Assembly: GCA_905221605.1 (NCBI GenBank)
Contig: CAJNDS010000446.1
Coordinates: 317,243 to 374,742, forward strand
DNA length: 57,500 nt
From: Symbiodinium natans
Lineage: Eukaryota; Sar; Dinophyceae; Suessiales; Symbiodiniaceae
Direction of reading: 5' to 3'
The notes beneath the pieces are model-generated. The model saw only the letters and a program-made list of their open reading frames with translations. It made no database searches and was not told the DNA's origin. Shown one piece after another: positions 22,787-31,796 of this stretch (position 1 is the first letter of the stretch; each line of letters begins with the position of its first letter). Position numbers and translations under genes: made by a program.

Positions 22787-23413
22787 GAGACGCTTCGGAC
22801 GGCGGGCCTTTCGACCTTCCTGATGCGGCGCTACCAGGCCGGTTTAGGGATTAGGGAGGGTTTAGGGTTTAGGGTTTAGGGTTTAGGGTTTAGGGTTTAG
22901 GGTTTAGGGTTTAGGGTTTAGGGTTTAGGGTTTAGGGTTTAGGGTTTAGGGTTTAGGGTTTAGGGTTTAGGGTTTAGGGTTTAGGGTTTATAAAGGGTTT
23001 AGGATTTAGGGTTGAGGGTTTTGGGTTTAATTAGGGTTTAGGATTTAGGGTTTTGGGTTTAAATAGGGTTTAGGGTTTAGGGCTTGGCCTCGCCAGGAAA
23101 CGACGTCGGCTCTGGCATACATCTGAGCAGCTTGCTGACGGTGTGGTAGCTACTATTTGCTTAAGAACCCCCAAAACAGGCAAGACAAGTAATCCCCTTA
23201 TTGCCCTTATACGGAAGAGTACCCTAAACCCTACACCCTAAACCCTAAACCCTGAACCCTAAACCCTAAACCCTAAGCCCTAAACCTTTTTTTGGGGGTT
23301 CTTAAGCAAACAGTAGGTAGCTAGGGCCGGTGCATCAGACAGACTTTCAAGCTCCTTGCCCAAGCATTCGAGTCCAGAATGATGAAGTTGACAGCTCGAA
23401 CTCGATACTTAGG
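22787..23413 (+). CDS. Three-exon, phase-consistent gene fragment flanked by inverted telomere arrays
   Basis: Exons 22787-22841, 23097-23140 and 23339-23413 join without frame breaks. The translation reads E-T-L-R-T-A-G-L-S-T-F-L-M-R-R-Y-Q-A, then N-D-V-G-S-G-I-H-L-S-S-L-L-T, then T-D-F-Q-A-P-C-P-S-I-R-V-Q-N-D-E-V-D-S-S. Donors are gtttag (made by the following telomere repeat), gtgtgg and gtttgg; acceptors are cgcag, gccag and atcag. The first intron is nearly all (TTTAGGG)n; the second is bounded by a 30-bp inverted repeat and holds (CCCTAAA)n. Exons at 23516, 23680 and 24001 may continue the gene, but phase at 23570/23680 does not match. Family not recognised. Confidence 0.5.
22842..23090 (+). 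repeat. Long (TTTAGGG)n array forming an intron
   Basis: About 18 perfect tandem units at 22860-22990, then degenerate units with TTTAGGATT and TTTTGGG variants to 23090. The array begins at the splice donor of the exon ending at 22841. Confidence 0.93.
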
Positions 23414-23515
23414 GTTTGGGGGTTGGGGGTTTAGGGTTTAGGGTTTAGGGTTTAGGGTTGGGGGTTTAGGGTTTAGGGGTTGGGGGTTTAGGGCTTAGGG
23501 CTTGCTGCCTGGTAG

Positions 23516-23570
23516 TGGGGAGTCATCGTTCCGGAACACGTACATGCTGCTGCTCGGGCATGGCAAGTAG
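23516..23570 (+). CDS. Candidate 55-bp exon
   Basis: Follows 'ctggtag' and is open in the frame W-G-V-I-V-P-E-H-V-H-A-A-A-R-A-W-Q-V to the donor gtttag at 23571. Another open frame reads S-S-F-R-N-T-Y-M-L-L-L-G-H-G with a GC donor (gcaagt). Frame choice is unresolved. TTTAGGG arrays lie on both sides. Confidence 0.35.
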
Positions 23571-23679
23571 GTTTAGGGTTTAGGGTTAGGGGTTTAGGGT
23601 TTTGGGTTTAGGGTTTAGGGTTTAGGGTTTAGGGTTTAGGGTGACTATGCCATGTACCTGTAGGGGACTTATAGCCCAG

Positions 23680-24106
23680 CTTCTGCTTTTTCCATCGCCA
23701 TTGTACAGCCCTCATTGTATCTATGTCAAGGATCTTAAGGTAAACCCTGAAATCCAAAAGCTGAAACTTAAGCAACATCTCCAAACCTGCTTAGACTCTC
23801 TATTCTAAGGATAATCTTACTATTTGTGATCTATACTAGGGGTCACTTATGTTCGTAAACCCCCCAAAATACATCCTAACCTTTAACCCTAAACCCTATA
23901 AACCCTAAAACCTAAACCCTAAACCCTATAAACCCTAAACCCCAAAATACATCCCTTAACCCTAAACCCCGACATTGTTGAAGAAGGCCGGGTGGCACAG
24001 CTCCGAACGGAGGTGCCTCCGGATGTCTCACGCTGCTGCGAGGCAGCTGCAAGCATGTTCGCCACGCTGGCTCCAAGCAGGAAAAGTGATGTTAGATGGG
24101 CTAGGG
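23680..24106 (+). CDS. Two exons in phase, unknown product
   Basis: Exon 23680-23739 follows 'agcccag', reads L-L-L-F-P-S-P-L-Y-S-P-H-C-I-Y-V-K-D-L-K and ends at gtaaac. Exon 24001 to about 24106 follows 'ggcacag' and reads L-R-T-E-V-P-P-D-V-S-R-C-C-E-A-A-A-S-M-F and onward. Both start in phase 0. The 3' end of the second is either gtgatg near 24085 or the start of the TTTAGGG array at 24107. The intron carries a degraded GTTTACGAA-type element (about 23817-23871) and CCCTAAA repeats. Confidence 0.45.
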
Positions 24107-24325
24107 GTTTAGGGTTTAGGGTTTAGGGTTTAGGGTTTAGTTTAAGGTGTAGGGTTTCTCCTGTCCAGTGCTACCTACTTCGCTAATGAATAAAGTTCCT
24201 TAACCTTTCAAAGGGTATACCAAGGAGGGCCCCCCTTACTATAGAAACAAAAGTTTAGGGTTTAGGGTTTAGGGGTTAGGATCCTTATCATCCAATTTAG
24301 GGCTCTTATAGCTCTACTTACAACT

Positions 24326-24605
24326 AGGGGGGGGGGGGCCTCCTTTTGGGGTTTGGGCGGTGTGGAAGTCTGGCGTCGGGGGGGGGGGGGGTTTTGGGGG
24401 TCTTGAAGGTGCGCGGTCCCACTTGCCTAACAGATTCTTCAGGAGTTCAGGGAAATGGGGTGTGTATGTATGTATGTGTATGTATGTATGTACGTACGTA
24501 CGTATGTATGTATGTATGCAAGTATGTATGTATGTATGTGTGTATGTATGTATGCATGGATGTATGTCGGTCTGTCTGTATGTGTGTATGTATGTATGTA
24601 TATCT
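24326..24605. repeat. G-runs and (TATG)n microsatellite
   Basis: G-runs lie at 24328-24338 and about 24380-24391. (TATG)n with CGTACG and TGTG interruptions runs from about 24464 to 24602. The two overlapping 90-codon frames here translate the microsatellite (C-M-Y-V) and are not genes. Confidence 0.9.
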
Positions 24606-24716
24606 GACAGGTGCCTAAACCCTAAACCATAAACCCTAAACCCTAAACCCTACACCCTAAACCCTAAACCCTAAACCTAAACCTAAAACCTGAACCCTAA
24701 ACCCTACACCCTAAAC

Positions 24717-24833
24717 GCGCTCATGATCGAGCTCGATGATGGGCTCGGCCCAGCGCCGCTGAGCTGGTTCGCGGCCACGCGCGCACAGGCCGCACGGCGC
24801 AAGCGCGAGAAGAACAACCTTGACATCGCAGAG
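24717..24833 (+). CDS. Candidate exon, charged helical segment
   Basis: A GC-rich island between two CCCTAAA arrays reads A-L-M-I-E-L-D-D-G-L-G-P-A-P-L-S-W-F, then A-T-R-A-Q-A-A-R-R-K-R-E-K-N-N-L-D-I-A-E, with a possible GT donor (gtcagc) at 24834. The frame stays open to about 24864 if the donor is not used. No AG acceptor lies directly at the 5' edge, so the start is uncertain; ATG at 24723 could be a true start. Product unknown. Confidence 0.45.
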
Positions 24834-24904
24834 GTCAGCGTGATCCTGCAGCTAATGCAAGAAGCAACCCTAACCCTAAACCCTAAACCCTAAACCCTAA
24901 ACTC

Positions 24905-25001
24905 TAAACCCTAAACCGTCCTGTCTCCAAAGCCTTCAGCGATCCGGACGCAGGCCCTCAGCACTTCGGGGCTGGGGGCCCCCGGGTTGGACCTTGTGGC
25001 G
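24905..25001 (+). CDS. Candidate exon, frame ambiguous
   Basis: A GC-rich island after CCCTAAA repeats. After 'ccttcag' (24927) one frame reads D-P-D-A-G-P-Q-H-F-G-A-G-G-P-R-V-G-P-C-G-E to a GT donor (gtctcc). A second frame is equally open (A-I-R-T-Q-A-L-S-T-S-G-L-G-A-P-G-L-D-L). Weak call. Confidence 0.3.
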
Positions 25002-25525
25002 AGGTCTCCTCCCTCGACTTCCTATTTGGGGTTTAGGGTTTAGGGTTTAGGGTTTAGGGTCTATATTAGGGGTCTCCTTTTTAAACTCCCCTTTAGGGGT
25101 TGCAGGGTTTAGAGTTTAGGGTTTTGGTCTTGCAGTCTAGGTGTCAGAGTTTGCGGGTTTCAGTTCAGGGAGGTTAGGGTTTCGAGTTCGGGGTTTCGGG
25201 CGTAGCTTTCAGATGCTGGGGCTTCAGACAAGAAAGCCGTGGTCACGATTCCTATACTCGATCCTCAAACCCAACAGGCTCAACCCACCCTAAACGCTCA
25301 ACCCGAAACCCGAAACCCTAAACCTATAGAGCCTAAATCGGATTCTCGGGTTACTTCAGCGTTAGCAGGAGAAAGCTGGATCTCACGGACTGGTCGAGCC
25401 CCTATTTCCTAAACCCTAAACCCTAAACCCTAAACCCTAAGCCCTAAACCCTAAACCCTAAACCCTAAACCCTAAACCCTAACTTTAAACCCCTAAACCT
25501 TAACACCTGGTGTGTCGCGCCGCAG

Positions 25526-25619
25526 CCCCAGGGGGGGGCTCAAAGCGTGGATGCGCGCCGTTTCTTCCGGGAGACTACCGCGCCAGCAGCTGCAGGGATG
25601 CTTAGCGCCGGGCCCAGGG
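25526..25619 (+). CDS. Candidate exon, unknown product
   Basis: After 'cgccgcag' the frame reads P-Q-G-G-A-Q-S-V-D-A-R-R-F-F-R-E-T-T-A-P and continues about 11 residues to a donor made by the next TTTAGGG array (g|gtttag at 25620). CCCTAAA repeats precede it. Product unknown. Confidence 0.45.
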
Positions 25620-25689
25620 GTTTAGGGTTTAGGGTTAGGTTTAGGGTTTAGGGCTTAGAGTTTAGGGTTTAGGGTTTGAGGGCTCAGGG

Positions 25690-25790
25690 TCTAGGGATGT
25701 TCCCCCTTGTACTAGCAGTCCGCAACAGGGATTCTACTAGAATCCCTATTAAGGACTGTTAGGAAAAGGGGAACCACTGTTTAGGGGTTC
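25690..25790. mobile_element. Small inverted-repeat element, possible MITE
   Basis: 'atgttcccccttgtactagcag' and 'ggaaaaggggaaccact' bracket a near-perfect palindrome centred at about 25735 ('ggattctactagaatcc'). A diverged relative lies at about 15528-15605 ('atgttcccgcctatagtcac', 'tagggattctaatgg'). No coding capacity. Confidence 0.4.
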
Positions 25791-26004
25791 TTACGGTTGT
25801 TTTGGGCGGTTGGGCTTATGGAGCTTAGTGAGATGAGGGTTTTCTATCATGTTACCGGGCCTGATAAGAAGTTCGGCTGCAGGCTTGTCGAAGGTTTTCG
25901 AGTCTAGACTTCGAGTTTTGACAGGTTCGGGTTTTCTACAGGGCTACCTTGTGGCCTAGTCTACGAAGGCGTGGGAGGGTCAGTCAGAGGGCTTACAACA
26001 CCTA

Positions 26005-26225
26005 AACGCTAAACCCTAAACCCTAAACCCTAAACCCTAAACCCTAAACCCTAAACCCTAAACCCTAAACCCTAAACCCTAAACCCTAAACCCTAAACCC
26101 TAACCTAAACCCTAAACCCTAAACCCTAAACCCTAAACCCTAAACCCTAAACCCTAAACCCTAAACCCTAAACCCTAAACCCTAAACCCTAAACCCTAAA
26201 CCCTAAACCCTAAACCCTAAACCCC
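26005..26225 (-). repeat. Longest (CCCTAAA)n array in the window
   Basis: About 30 nearly perfect CCCTAAA units with one CCTAAA slip at about 26103. It ends about 20 bases before the candidate exon at 26245, with no CCCTAAA beyond the acceptor. Confidence 0.95.
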
Positions 26226-26244
26226 AACCCCTACGGCTTTGCAG

Positions 26245-26296
26245 GCTCCAGTTTTTAGGGCGATTCCCTGGCACGCCACCCTTATGCCTTTTTTGG
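26245..26296 (+). CDS. Candidate exon after the long CCCTAAA array
   Basis: After 'tttgcag' the frame reads A-P-V-F-R-A-I-P-W-H-A-T-L-M-P-F-L to a GT donor (gttcaa). Short and unassigned; listed because the position and splice context match other islands. Confidence 0.35.
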
Positions 26297-26479
26297 GTTC
26301 AAGGTTCCCTTGCAAAGTAACTAACCCCAAAACAGGGTACCCTTAATACAACATGGACACTGGGACCCTAAACCCGAACCCTAAACCCTGAACCCGAAAC
26401 CCGAAACCCTAAACCCTAAACCCGAAAAGCCCAAGCCCATCCCGCTTTTAAACTCTTCATCCCTGAGGAAACCCCCCCC

Positions 26480-27030
26480 AACACTTATAGGGTTCTCAAG
26501 GGAGGGGGGTTGGGTTCAAGGGGGGGCATAGAACCCAAGGTTCCCTAATACTCCCTACTACTCCCCAAGGCTCCCAAAGCTTCCCTAAGGTTCCCTAGGT
26601 TCCTACCCCCCCCCCCCCCCCCCCACCCCCGCCCTTGTGAACCCTATAATCAATCCTCAGCCCTCCGAACCCCCAAAGCCCATCTCAAAAGCCCTTACAG
26701 CCCTTAAATCCCTCAGGCCTTAATACTCCGAAATCCCCGCTAAGTCTCTGAACGAAAAAAGAATCTCTGGGACCCTGAAGCCCCTAAGAACCCTCAAGGT
26801 TTTGGTTTTTTTTTTTAGGGTTGCGGGTTTAAGGTTTAGGGTTTAGGCTTTGGGGTTTAGGGTTTAGGTTTTAGGTCTTAGAGCCTAGGGTGGTTTAGGG
26901 TTGCAGGGGTTCCTAAACTCTCTTATCAACAGGTCGGAGCGCACTTCATAGCGCCTTCCTGCCCGTTGTGGAGCAGCCTCTAGAAGCAGGCTGCAGCCAT
27001 GGGGGGGGGGGGGGATAGTTGGTTTAGGGT
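26480..27030. other. Unique GC-rich stretch with C- and G-runs and one exon-like island
   Basis: Contains 'ggttccctaa' repeats (26540-26600), a C-run (about 26605-26622), degenerate repeats and a G-run (27001-27014). The island 26933-26999 follows 'caacag' and is open as R-S-A-L-H-S-A-F-L-P-V-V-E-Q-P-L-E-A-G-C, a weak exon candidate. Confidence 0.4.
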
Positions 27031-27037
27031 TTAGGGT

Positions 27038-27296
27038 TTGGGGTTTGGGGTTTGGGGTTTAGGGTTTAGGGTTCAGGTTGTCTTTGGAGTTCCTTCTATC
27101 ACTCGGAATGCATATTGGGCGAGCTTCTGTGCCCCAGGCCCGAAACGCGCTGAAGTGCCCCAATTTAGGCGCTCCGCAGTATGGGCCCTTAACATGGGTC
27201 CCATGTTATGTCATACTAAGGCCCCATGGTTCTGACCTTAGACAATTGCAATCGAACCAGAGTTCAGAGCTTTTCGGGTTCGAGGGCTTTGGGTAA
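27038..27296 (+). CDS. Open island, uncertain
   Basis: Two overlapping frames are open across unique sequence. After 'ccccag' (27135-27140) one frame reads A-R-N-A-L-K-C-P-N-L-G-A-P-Q-Y-G-P-L-T-W and continues to 27296. The 5' part of both frames is translated telomere repeat (G-F-G-V-W-G) and is not coding. No donor identified. Confidence 0.25.
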
Positions 27297-27418
27297 GAAA
27301 GGCTTGGGCTAGTACGGGGGGCTTCGTTCCCCGAAACCCTAAGCCCTAAACCCTAAACCTCAAGGGCTATAGGGTTTGCGAGTCGATTGAGACCTTGAGA
27401 CCCGAATGACGGCCGCAG

Positions 27419-27459
27419 CCTCTGCAAACCTCTATCGGCCTCTCAAGCACCCTTTGAGC
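27419..27459 (+). CDS. Candidate short exon
   Basis: After 'ggccgcag' the frame S-A-N-L-Y-R-P-L-K-H-P-L-S runs to a GT donor (gtgcgt) that opens a TTTAGGG array. Product unknown. Confidence 0.35.
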
Positions 27460-27658
27460 GTGCGTTTAGGGTTTAGGGTTTAGGGTTTAGGGTGTTGGGT
27501 GTAGGATGTTGAGGGTTTAGGGTGTTTAGGGATTAGGGCTTAGGGTGCTTAGGGGTTCAGACCCATGCCCCAAACTATCAAGCCCTCAAACCTTTGAGTC
27601 CTCGTAAGCCCTCGAACCCTCAAACCCTGGGAAGCCCTGAAGCCTCAGCCGCTAAGGT

Positions 27659-27752
27659 CTATGAAGACATCAGGGGTGCCCAGCCCTAAACCCTAAACCC
27701 CAAACCCCAAACCCCAAACCCCAAACCCTATGAAGACGTCAGGGGTGCCCAG
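27659..27752 (+). repeat. 25-bp direct repeat flanking a CCCTAAA/CCCCAAA insert
   Basis: A 25-base sequence starting 'ctatgaagac' and ending 'caggggtgcccag' occurs at 27659-27683 and 27728-27752 with one mismatch. Exactly 44 bases of CCCTAAA/CCCCAAA repeat lie between. The second copy leads straight into a coding island. This resembles a target duplication or a repair-mediated insertion of telomere-type DNA at an exon edge. Confidence 0.85.
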
Positions 27753-27818
27753 CTCCGTGGACGACTTCCTCCGCGGGTCGCCCTCGGGGGTCCTCCATGA
27801 GAGCCCGGCCCAGGCCTG
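27742..27818 (+). CDS. Candidate exon beside the duplicated acceptor
   Basis: The frame reads V-P-S-S-V-D-D-F-L-R-G-S-P-S-G-V-L-H-E-S and six further residues to the donor gttttg. Acceptor is either 'gtcag' at 27741 or 'cccag' at 27752. The upstream 25-bp copy contains the same acceptor motifs, so two alternative 3' splice sites exist. Product unknown. Confidence 0.45.
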
Positions 27819-27879
27819 GTTTTGGGCGCTTTTGAGGGTTTTAGGGTTTGGGGTTTGGGGTTTAGGGTTTGGGTGTGGG

Positions 27880-27955
27880 GTTTAGGGTTTAGGGTTTAGG
27901 GTTTAGGGTTTAGGGTTTAGGGTTTAGGGTTTAGGGTTTAGGGTTTAGGGTTTAG
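27880..27955 (+). repeat. (TTTAGGG)n array
   Basis: About ten perfect TTTAGGG units after degenerate TTTGGGG copies. Confidence 0.92.
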
Positions 27956-28159
27956 GGGAAGGATCTGGGTTCTTCAGTTCGAGTATGAGTCATGAGCATA
28001 CCCCAAAAACCCTAAACCGTTTAAGCCTTAAACCCAGGGTGGGCTTCTTGGTTTAGGAAAGTTTAGGGTTTAGGGTTTAGGGTTTAGGGTTTAGGGTTTA
28101 TGGTAGGCCTTGCTGGGTTTCCGAAAACTGGGTACATGTATTTCATTTCATTTTATATT

Positions 28160-28199
28160 ATTATTTATTTATTTTTTTTTTTTTTGGGGGGGGGGGGGC
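28160..28199. repeat. T-run followed by G-run
   Basis: T17 then G11 at about 28169-28198. A mirror pair (C-run then A-run) lies at 34366-34406. Confidence 0.85.
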
Positions 28200-28333
28200 C
28201 CTATGGAGGCTGTAAGGATTCCCATATTTCAGGGGCATCTACGCGGGTCGCGCATTTCGGGAAATGCACAACCCTGAACCCTATATGGGTTTTATGGGCT
28301 CGAAGGTTTGGGGTTGGTCTGCTTTTGGAGAGA

Positions 28334-28834
28334 TCAGTGTGTGCTGTTCCGGTGTTGGAGCGGGTTCACCTTACTATGTGGGGCTTTTGGTGTGGGACTT
28401 GTGTTCTCGGTTTGCGTTCCTGCTGTAGATGCTTTTGGTTTGCTTGAAAGCGCTGCTGTGGCCATACTTTCCGGCTGTTTCGTGGTTGCAGTTGATGCTT
28501 TTGACACACTACGCCTCATGCCTTCACAAAAAACTTCACAACTGTATGCCCTCTTAAGCGAACCAACTAAAGCCGTCGAACAAAAACATGTTGGAAGTGA
28601 ACCTGGAGGGAAAACGCTAAAGCCCCAACGTTCAACGTACGCATTCTCCATATAGAACTCGGGACTTGGTTGCGGGCACGGTGTCACATGACCTGAACCA
28701 GAGGTTGGATATGTAACTCTGACCAGCTGCATCGGAAGTTCAGAAATCAACTCCCTTAGGTACATGATCAGCCTCACATTGGGATAGATACCGCCCTGTA
28801 TTCCCAAAACCCCTGTCAAGGTATACAGGTTCAT
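28334..28834 (-). CDS. Unrecognised minus-strand ORF, possibly a gene fragment
   Basis: A 166-codon minus-strand frame lies in the longest unique, non-telomeric block of this part. Its N-terminal third looks protein-like (N-L-Y-T-L-T-G-V-L-G-I-Q-G-G-I-Y-P-N-V-R, then helical L-R-E-L-I-S-E-L). The C-terminal part is Thr/Ser/Pro-rich. A 115-codon + frame (28308-28655) overlaps it. No splice signals or known motif support either, and neighbouring coding islands are on the + strand. It may be a degraded insertion. Confidence 0.25.
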   Translation of the reverse strand: MNLYTLTGVLGIQGGIYPNVRLIMYLRELISELPMQLVRVTYPTSGSGHVTPCPQPSPEFYMENAYVERWGFSVFPPGSLPTCFCSTALVGSLKRAYSCEVFCEGMRRSVSKASTATTKQPESMATAALSSKPKASTAGTQTENTSPTPKAPHSKVNPLQHRNSTH

Positions 28835-29207
28835 TCCTAGTAATATTCCCTTTGGTCCAATTATAAACCCTAGACCCTAAGCAGCTTGGTGGCTCTTGCT
28901 TTGGAGACTTTGATTTGCCCCAAGAGTTTGAGCCCTTGAGGCTCTTCAGCCTGTGAACTTGAAGGGGGTTCCATGATATTTAAGTCATACAAGGGTTTCG
29001 GGGTTAGGGTTTATAGGGTTTAGGGTTTAGGGCTAGGGTTTAGGGTTTCGGGTTTAGGGTTTAGGGGTATCCCTGTTCTTCGAAGCGCCCCCCCCATTTG
29101 GGGAACCTAGATCCCAATGTCGCGTTCAGCTCACGGTCACAGAACGCTAAACCCTAAACTCTAAACCCTAAACAGTAAACCCTAAACCCTAAACCCTAAA
29201 CAGGTAG

Positions 29208-29281
29208 AGACGCTTGCAACAACGATCCACAAAGCTGGACATCGAGGTCAGCCTTCTGAGGCAGGAAGTCTTGGGGTCCGG
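29208..29281 (+). CDS. Candidate exon, coiled-coil-like
   Basis: After 'caggtag' the frame reads R-R-L-Q-Q-R-S-T-K-L-D-I-E-V-S-L-L-R-Q-E and five further residues. Donors are possible at 29247 (gtcagc) or 29282 (gtcgag). CCCTAAA repeats precede it. Product unknown. Confidence 0.4.
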
Positions 29282-29542
29282 GTCGAGGGGCCTCAAACAT
29301 TCAAAGCCCTCAAGCCTAATCTCAACAAACTCGAAGCCCTCAAACCCTGAAGCCCTTAACCCTAAGCCCTTACTTAAACCCCTCCACCTCTCAAACCCTG
29401 AGCCCTAAGCCTTGAAACCCTAAACCCTTAGCCCCTTAACCCCCCAGCCCTGAATCCCCTACTCCCGAAACCCCGGGGACTTCCGTAGCTGTCGAAGCCC
29501 TAAACCCGAAACCCCAAACCCTAAACCCTAAACCCTGTGCAG

Positions 29543-29575
29543 TTCATCGAGACGCCGGTCGCCGCAGCGAAGCAC
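29543..29575 (+). CDS. Candidate short exon
   Basis: After 'ctgtgcag' the frame F-I-E-T-P-V-A-A-A-K-H runs to a GT donor (gtgcca). If read through, it continues to TGA at 29597-29599. Product unknown. Confidence 0.35.
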
Positions 29576-29884
29576 GTGCCACACCAAAGGGAGCACTGAT
29601 GGTCTAGTGCCGTCTAGGGCTTAGGGTGGCTTAGGGTTTAGGGTTTAGGGTTTTAGGGTTTAGGGTTTAGGGTTTAGGGTTTAGGGTTTACTTAGGGCTT
29701 CTAATGGGCCTTATACAGGGCTTAGGGTGGCTTTCACTGATGGTCTAGGGCCGTCTAGGGCTTAGGGTGGCTTGTGGCTTCTAATAGGCCCTAGACAGGG
29801 CCTTGAACCTACAGGCCCCTAAAACCCGAAGCAGCCGAACCCAAAGGCCTTGCAAATCCCCTGATCCCCTCTATGAACTCCCTA

Positions 29885-30052
29885 AACCCTCAACCCTCAA
29901 CCCTAAACCCTAAACCCTGAACCCTGAACCCTAAACCCTAAACCCTAAACCCTAAACCCTGAACCCTGAACCCTAAACCCTAAACCCTAAACCCTAAACC
30001 CTAAACCCTAAACCCTAAACCCTAAACCCTAAACCCTAAACCCTAAACCCGA
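29885..30052 (-). repeat. (CCCTAAA)n array with CCCTGAA variants
   Basis: About 23 units; CCCTGAA variants occur in pairs at regular distance (29917, 29961), a sign of unit-block duplication inside the array. Confidence 0.93.
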
Positions 30053-30091
30053 ACCCCCAGCCTGACTTGAAAGCTCTCTCATGTGCCTTAG

Positions 30092-30167
30092 GCCACCGGA
30101 GACCTGGCAGCCTTCCGAGAGCCGGGGCCCTCGATCCCGCCGGAGCCTGCCTGGCACGGAACTTGAG
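30092..30167 (+). CDS. Candidate exon after the CCCTAAA array
   Basis: After 'gccttag' two frames are open. One reads A-T-G-D-L-A-A-F-R-E-P-G-P-S-I-P-P-E-P-A and ends at a TGA. The other reads P-P-E-T-W-Q-P-S-E-S-R-G-P-R-S-R-R-S-L-P and reaches the GT donor (gttgag). Frame unresolved. Confidence 0.35.
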
Positions 30168-30169
30168 GT

Positions 30170-30345
30170 TGAGGGTTTGGGGTTTTGGGTTTAGGGTTTG
30201 GGGTTTAGGGTTTAGGGTTTAGGGCTAGGGTTTAGGGTTTGGGGTTTAGGGTTTGGGGTTTAGGGTTTGGGGTTTTGGGTTTTGGGTTTAGGCTTAGGGT
30301 TTAGGGTTTAGGTTTTAGGGTTTAGGGTTTAGGGTGGTGTTTATA
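30170..30345 (+). repeat. (TTTAGGG)n / (TTTGGGG)n mixed array
   Basis: Alternating TTTAGGG and TTTGGGG units. 30345-30775 that follows is decayed repeat plus AT-richer unique DNA with no supported gene. Confidence 0.85.
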
Positions 30346-30952
30346 TTGGGTTTACATAGGGTGTATGTAGGGGCTTATGGTTTACTTGGTAGGGTGCACT
30401 TGCGCTTAGGGGTTTATGTTTTGCTTAGGGGGTGCGGGGTTTAGGGGTCTCTTTTGAGTCTAGTGTTTACGGTGTATGGGGCGTCGAAAATGTGGTGCAC
30501 TCTTTTCTGGGGAGGATGATATTGGGAGTACCCGTATTTTGGGAACGCCCACACATTTTTGATTAGGTTTCTTGGGTTCATTTCGGGGTTTAGGGCTTAG
30601 GAGTCTATTTGGCTTTATTGATCTTGCCTAGTGCGGTTCATTTCGGGCTTAGGCTTTAGGGGGACAGGGATTCAGGATTTAGAGGTTTTGGGTTTGAATG
30701 GGGTTTTAGATTTTTCAGGGCTTGCTTATCAGGGTTTAATTGGGGGTTTCGCGCTTTTTGAGGGTATGCGGACATGACCTAAACCTCAAACCTTCCAACC
30801 CTAAACCCTGAAACCCAACCCTAAACCCTACTCCCTAAACCCTAAATCCCTAAGCCCTGAACCTAAACCCTAAACCCTAAACCCTAAACCCTAAACCGCT
30901 CTCCCAAGATCCTGAACTCCCGAAGCCCAAACGTCCCCGAACCCCCAACCCC

Positions 30953-31091
30953 TACTTGGAGGTTAGCCCCTAAGTCCTCCAAGGGTACTTATAACCCTAA
31001 AAATACCTGCACTTATAAGCCCCCTAAGTCCTCTACGCAGGTTGGGGGTAGACTTATAATTGGGGTTATAAGTACTTCCGAACCTCCAAGT
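30953..31091. mobile_element. MITE-like element, family 1, most diverged copy
   Basis: Begins 'tacttggaggtt' and ends 'cgaacctccaagt', the terminal inverted repeat of family 1. Internal 'acttataa' and 'ttataagtac' motifs match the other copies. It is 139 bp with no ORF. Confidence 0.6.
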
Positions 31092-31748
31092 CAACAGCCC
31101 TAAACACGAGACCCTATAGCCTATAATGCCCAAAAGGACCCTTCAAAAACCCTTCTCATCCTGAAACCCCAAGAAGCCCTGTTATTCCCAAACCTTAAGC
31201 AACAAACCCACTTCGTCCTAAACGTGAAGCCCCAAACCCTCTTACTCTTCAATCTTCAGCTCTAAATCTTCTTATTCCCAAACCTTAAGCCCTACAAACC
31301 CTTCTCATGCTAAAACCCCAAGAAGCCTCCACCTCCCCAAACACCGTCAGAGCCCGTGCCAAGCTTTGCGTCTCAGAAGCTAAGAACCCTAAACCGCAAT
31401 CCCTAAACCCTAAACCCTCTACCCTAAACCCCTAAACCCCTAAACCCCTAAACCCCTAAACCCCTAAACCCCTAACCCCTTGCCCTAAACCCCTCAATCC
31501 CCGCCAGGCTTCGCATCTCAGAAGCCGGGTTGCTTCCCCACTCCCTTGGGGAGCATGGCCTGGGGATTTTGAAGGCACGGTTTGGGGGGGGGTTAGGGTT
31601 TGTGGGGGGCTTAGGAGCTCCGGTTTAGGGTTCAGGGTTCAGGGTTTAGGGTTTAGGGTTTAGGGTTCAGGCTTTCAGGGTTAGGGTTTGGGGTTTAGTT
31701 TACGACTGTTTTGCGGCTTGAATGTTTTTGCGCTCGCGGGTCGTGCAG

Positions 31749-31796
31749 CAACGAGACCGAGTTCAACTGAAGTGGGATCACAGAAGGATAAGTTAG
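31749..31796 (+). CDS. Candidate short exon
   Basis: After 'cgtgcag' the frame Q-R-D-R-V-Q-L-K-W-D-H-R-R-I-S ends at TAG; a GT donor (gttaga) overlaps the stop. Product unknown. Confidence 0.35.
   Translation, partial: QRDRVQLKWDHRRIS

Noticed and set aside
24346-24632. Two 90-codon frames rich in Cys-Met-Tyr-Val
   Set aside because: Direct translation of the (TATG)n microsatellite.
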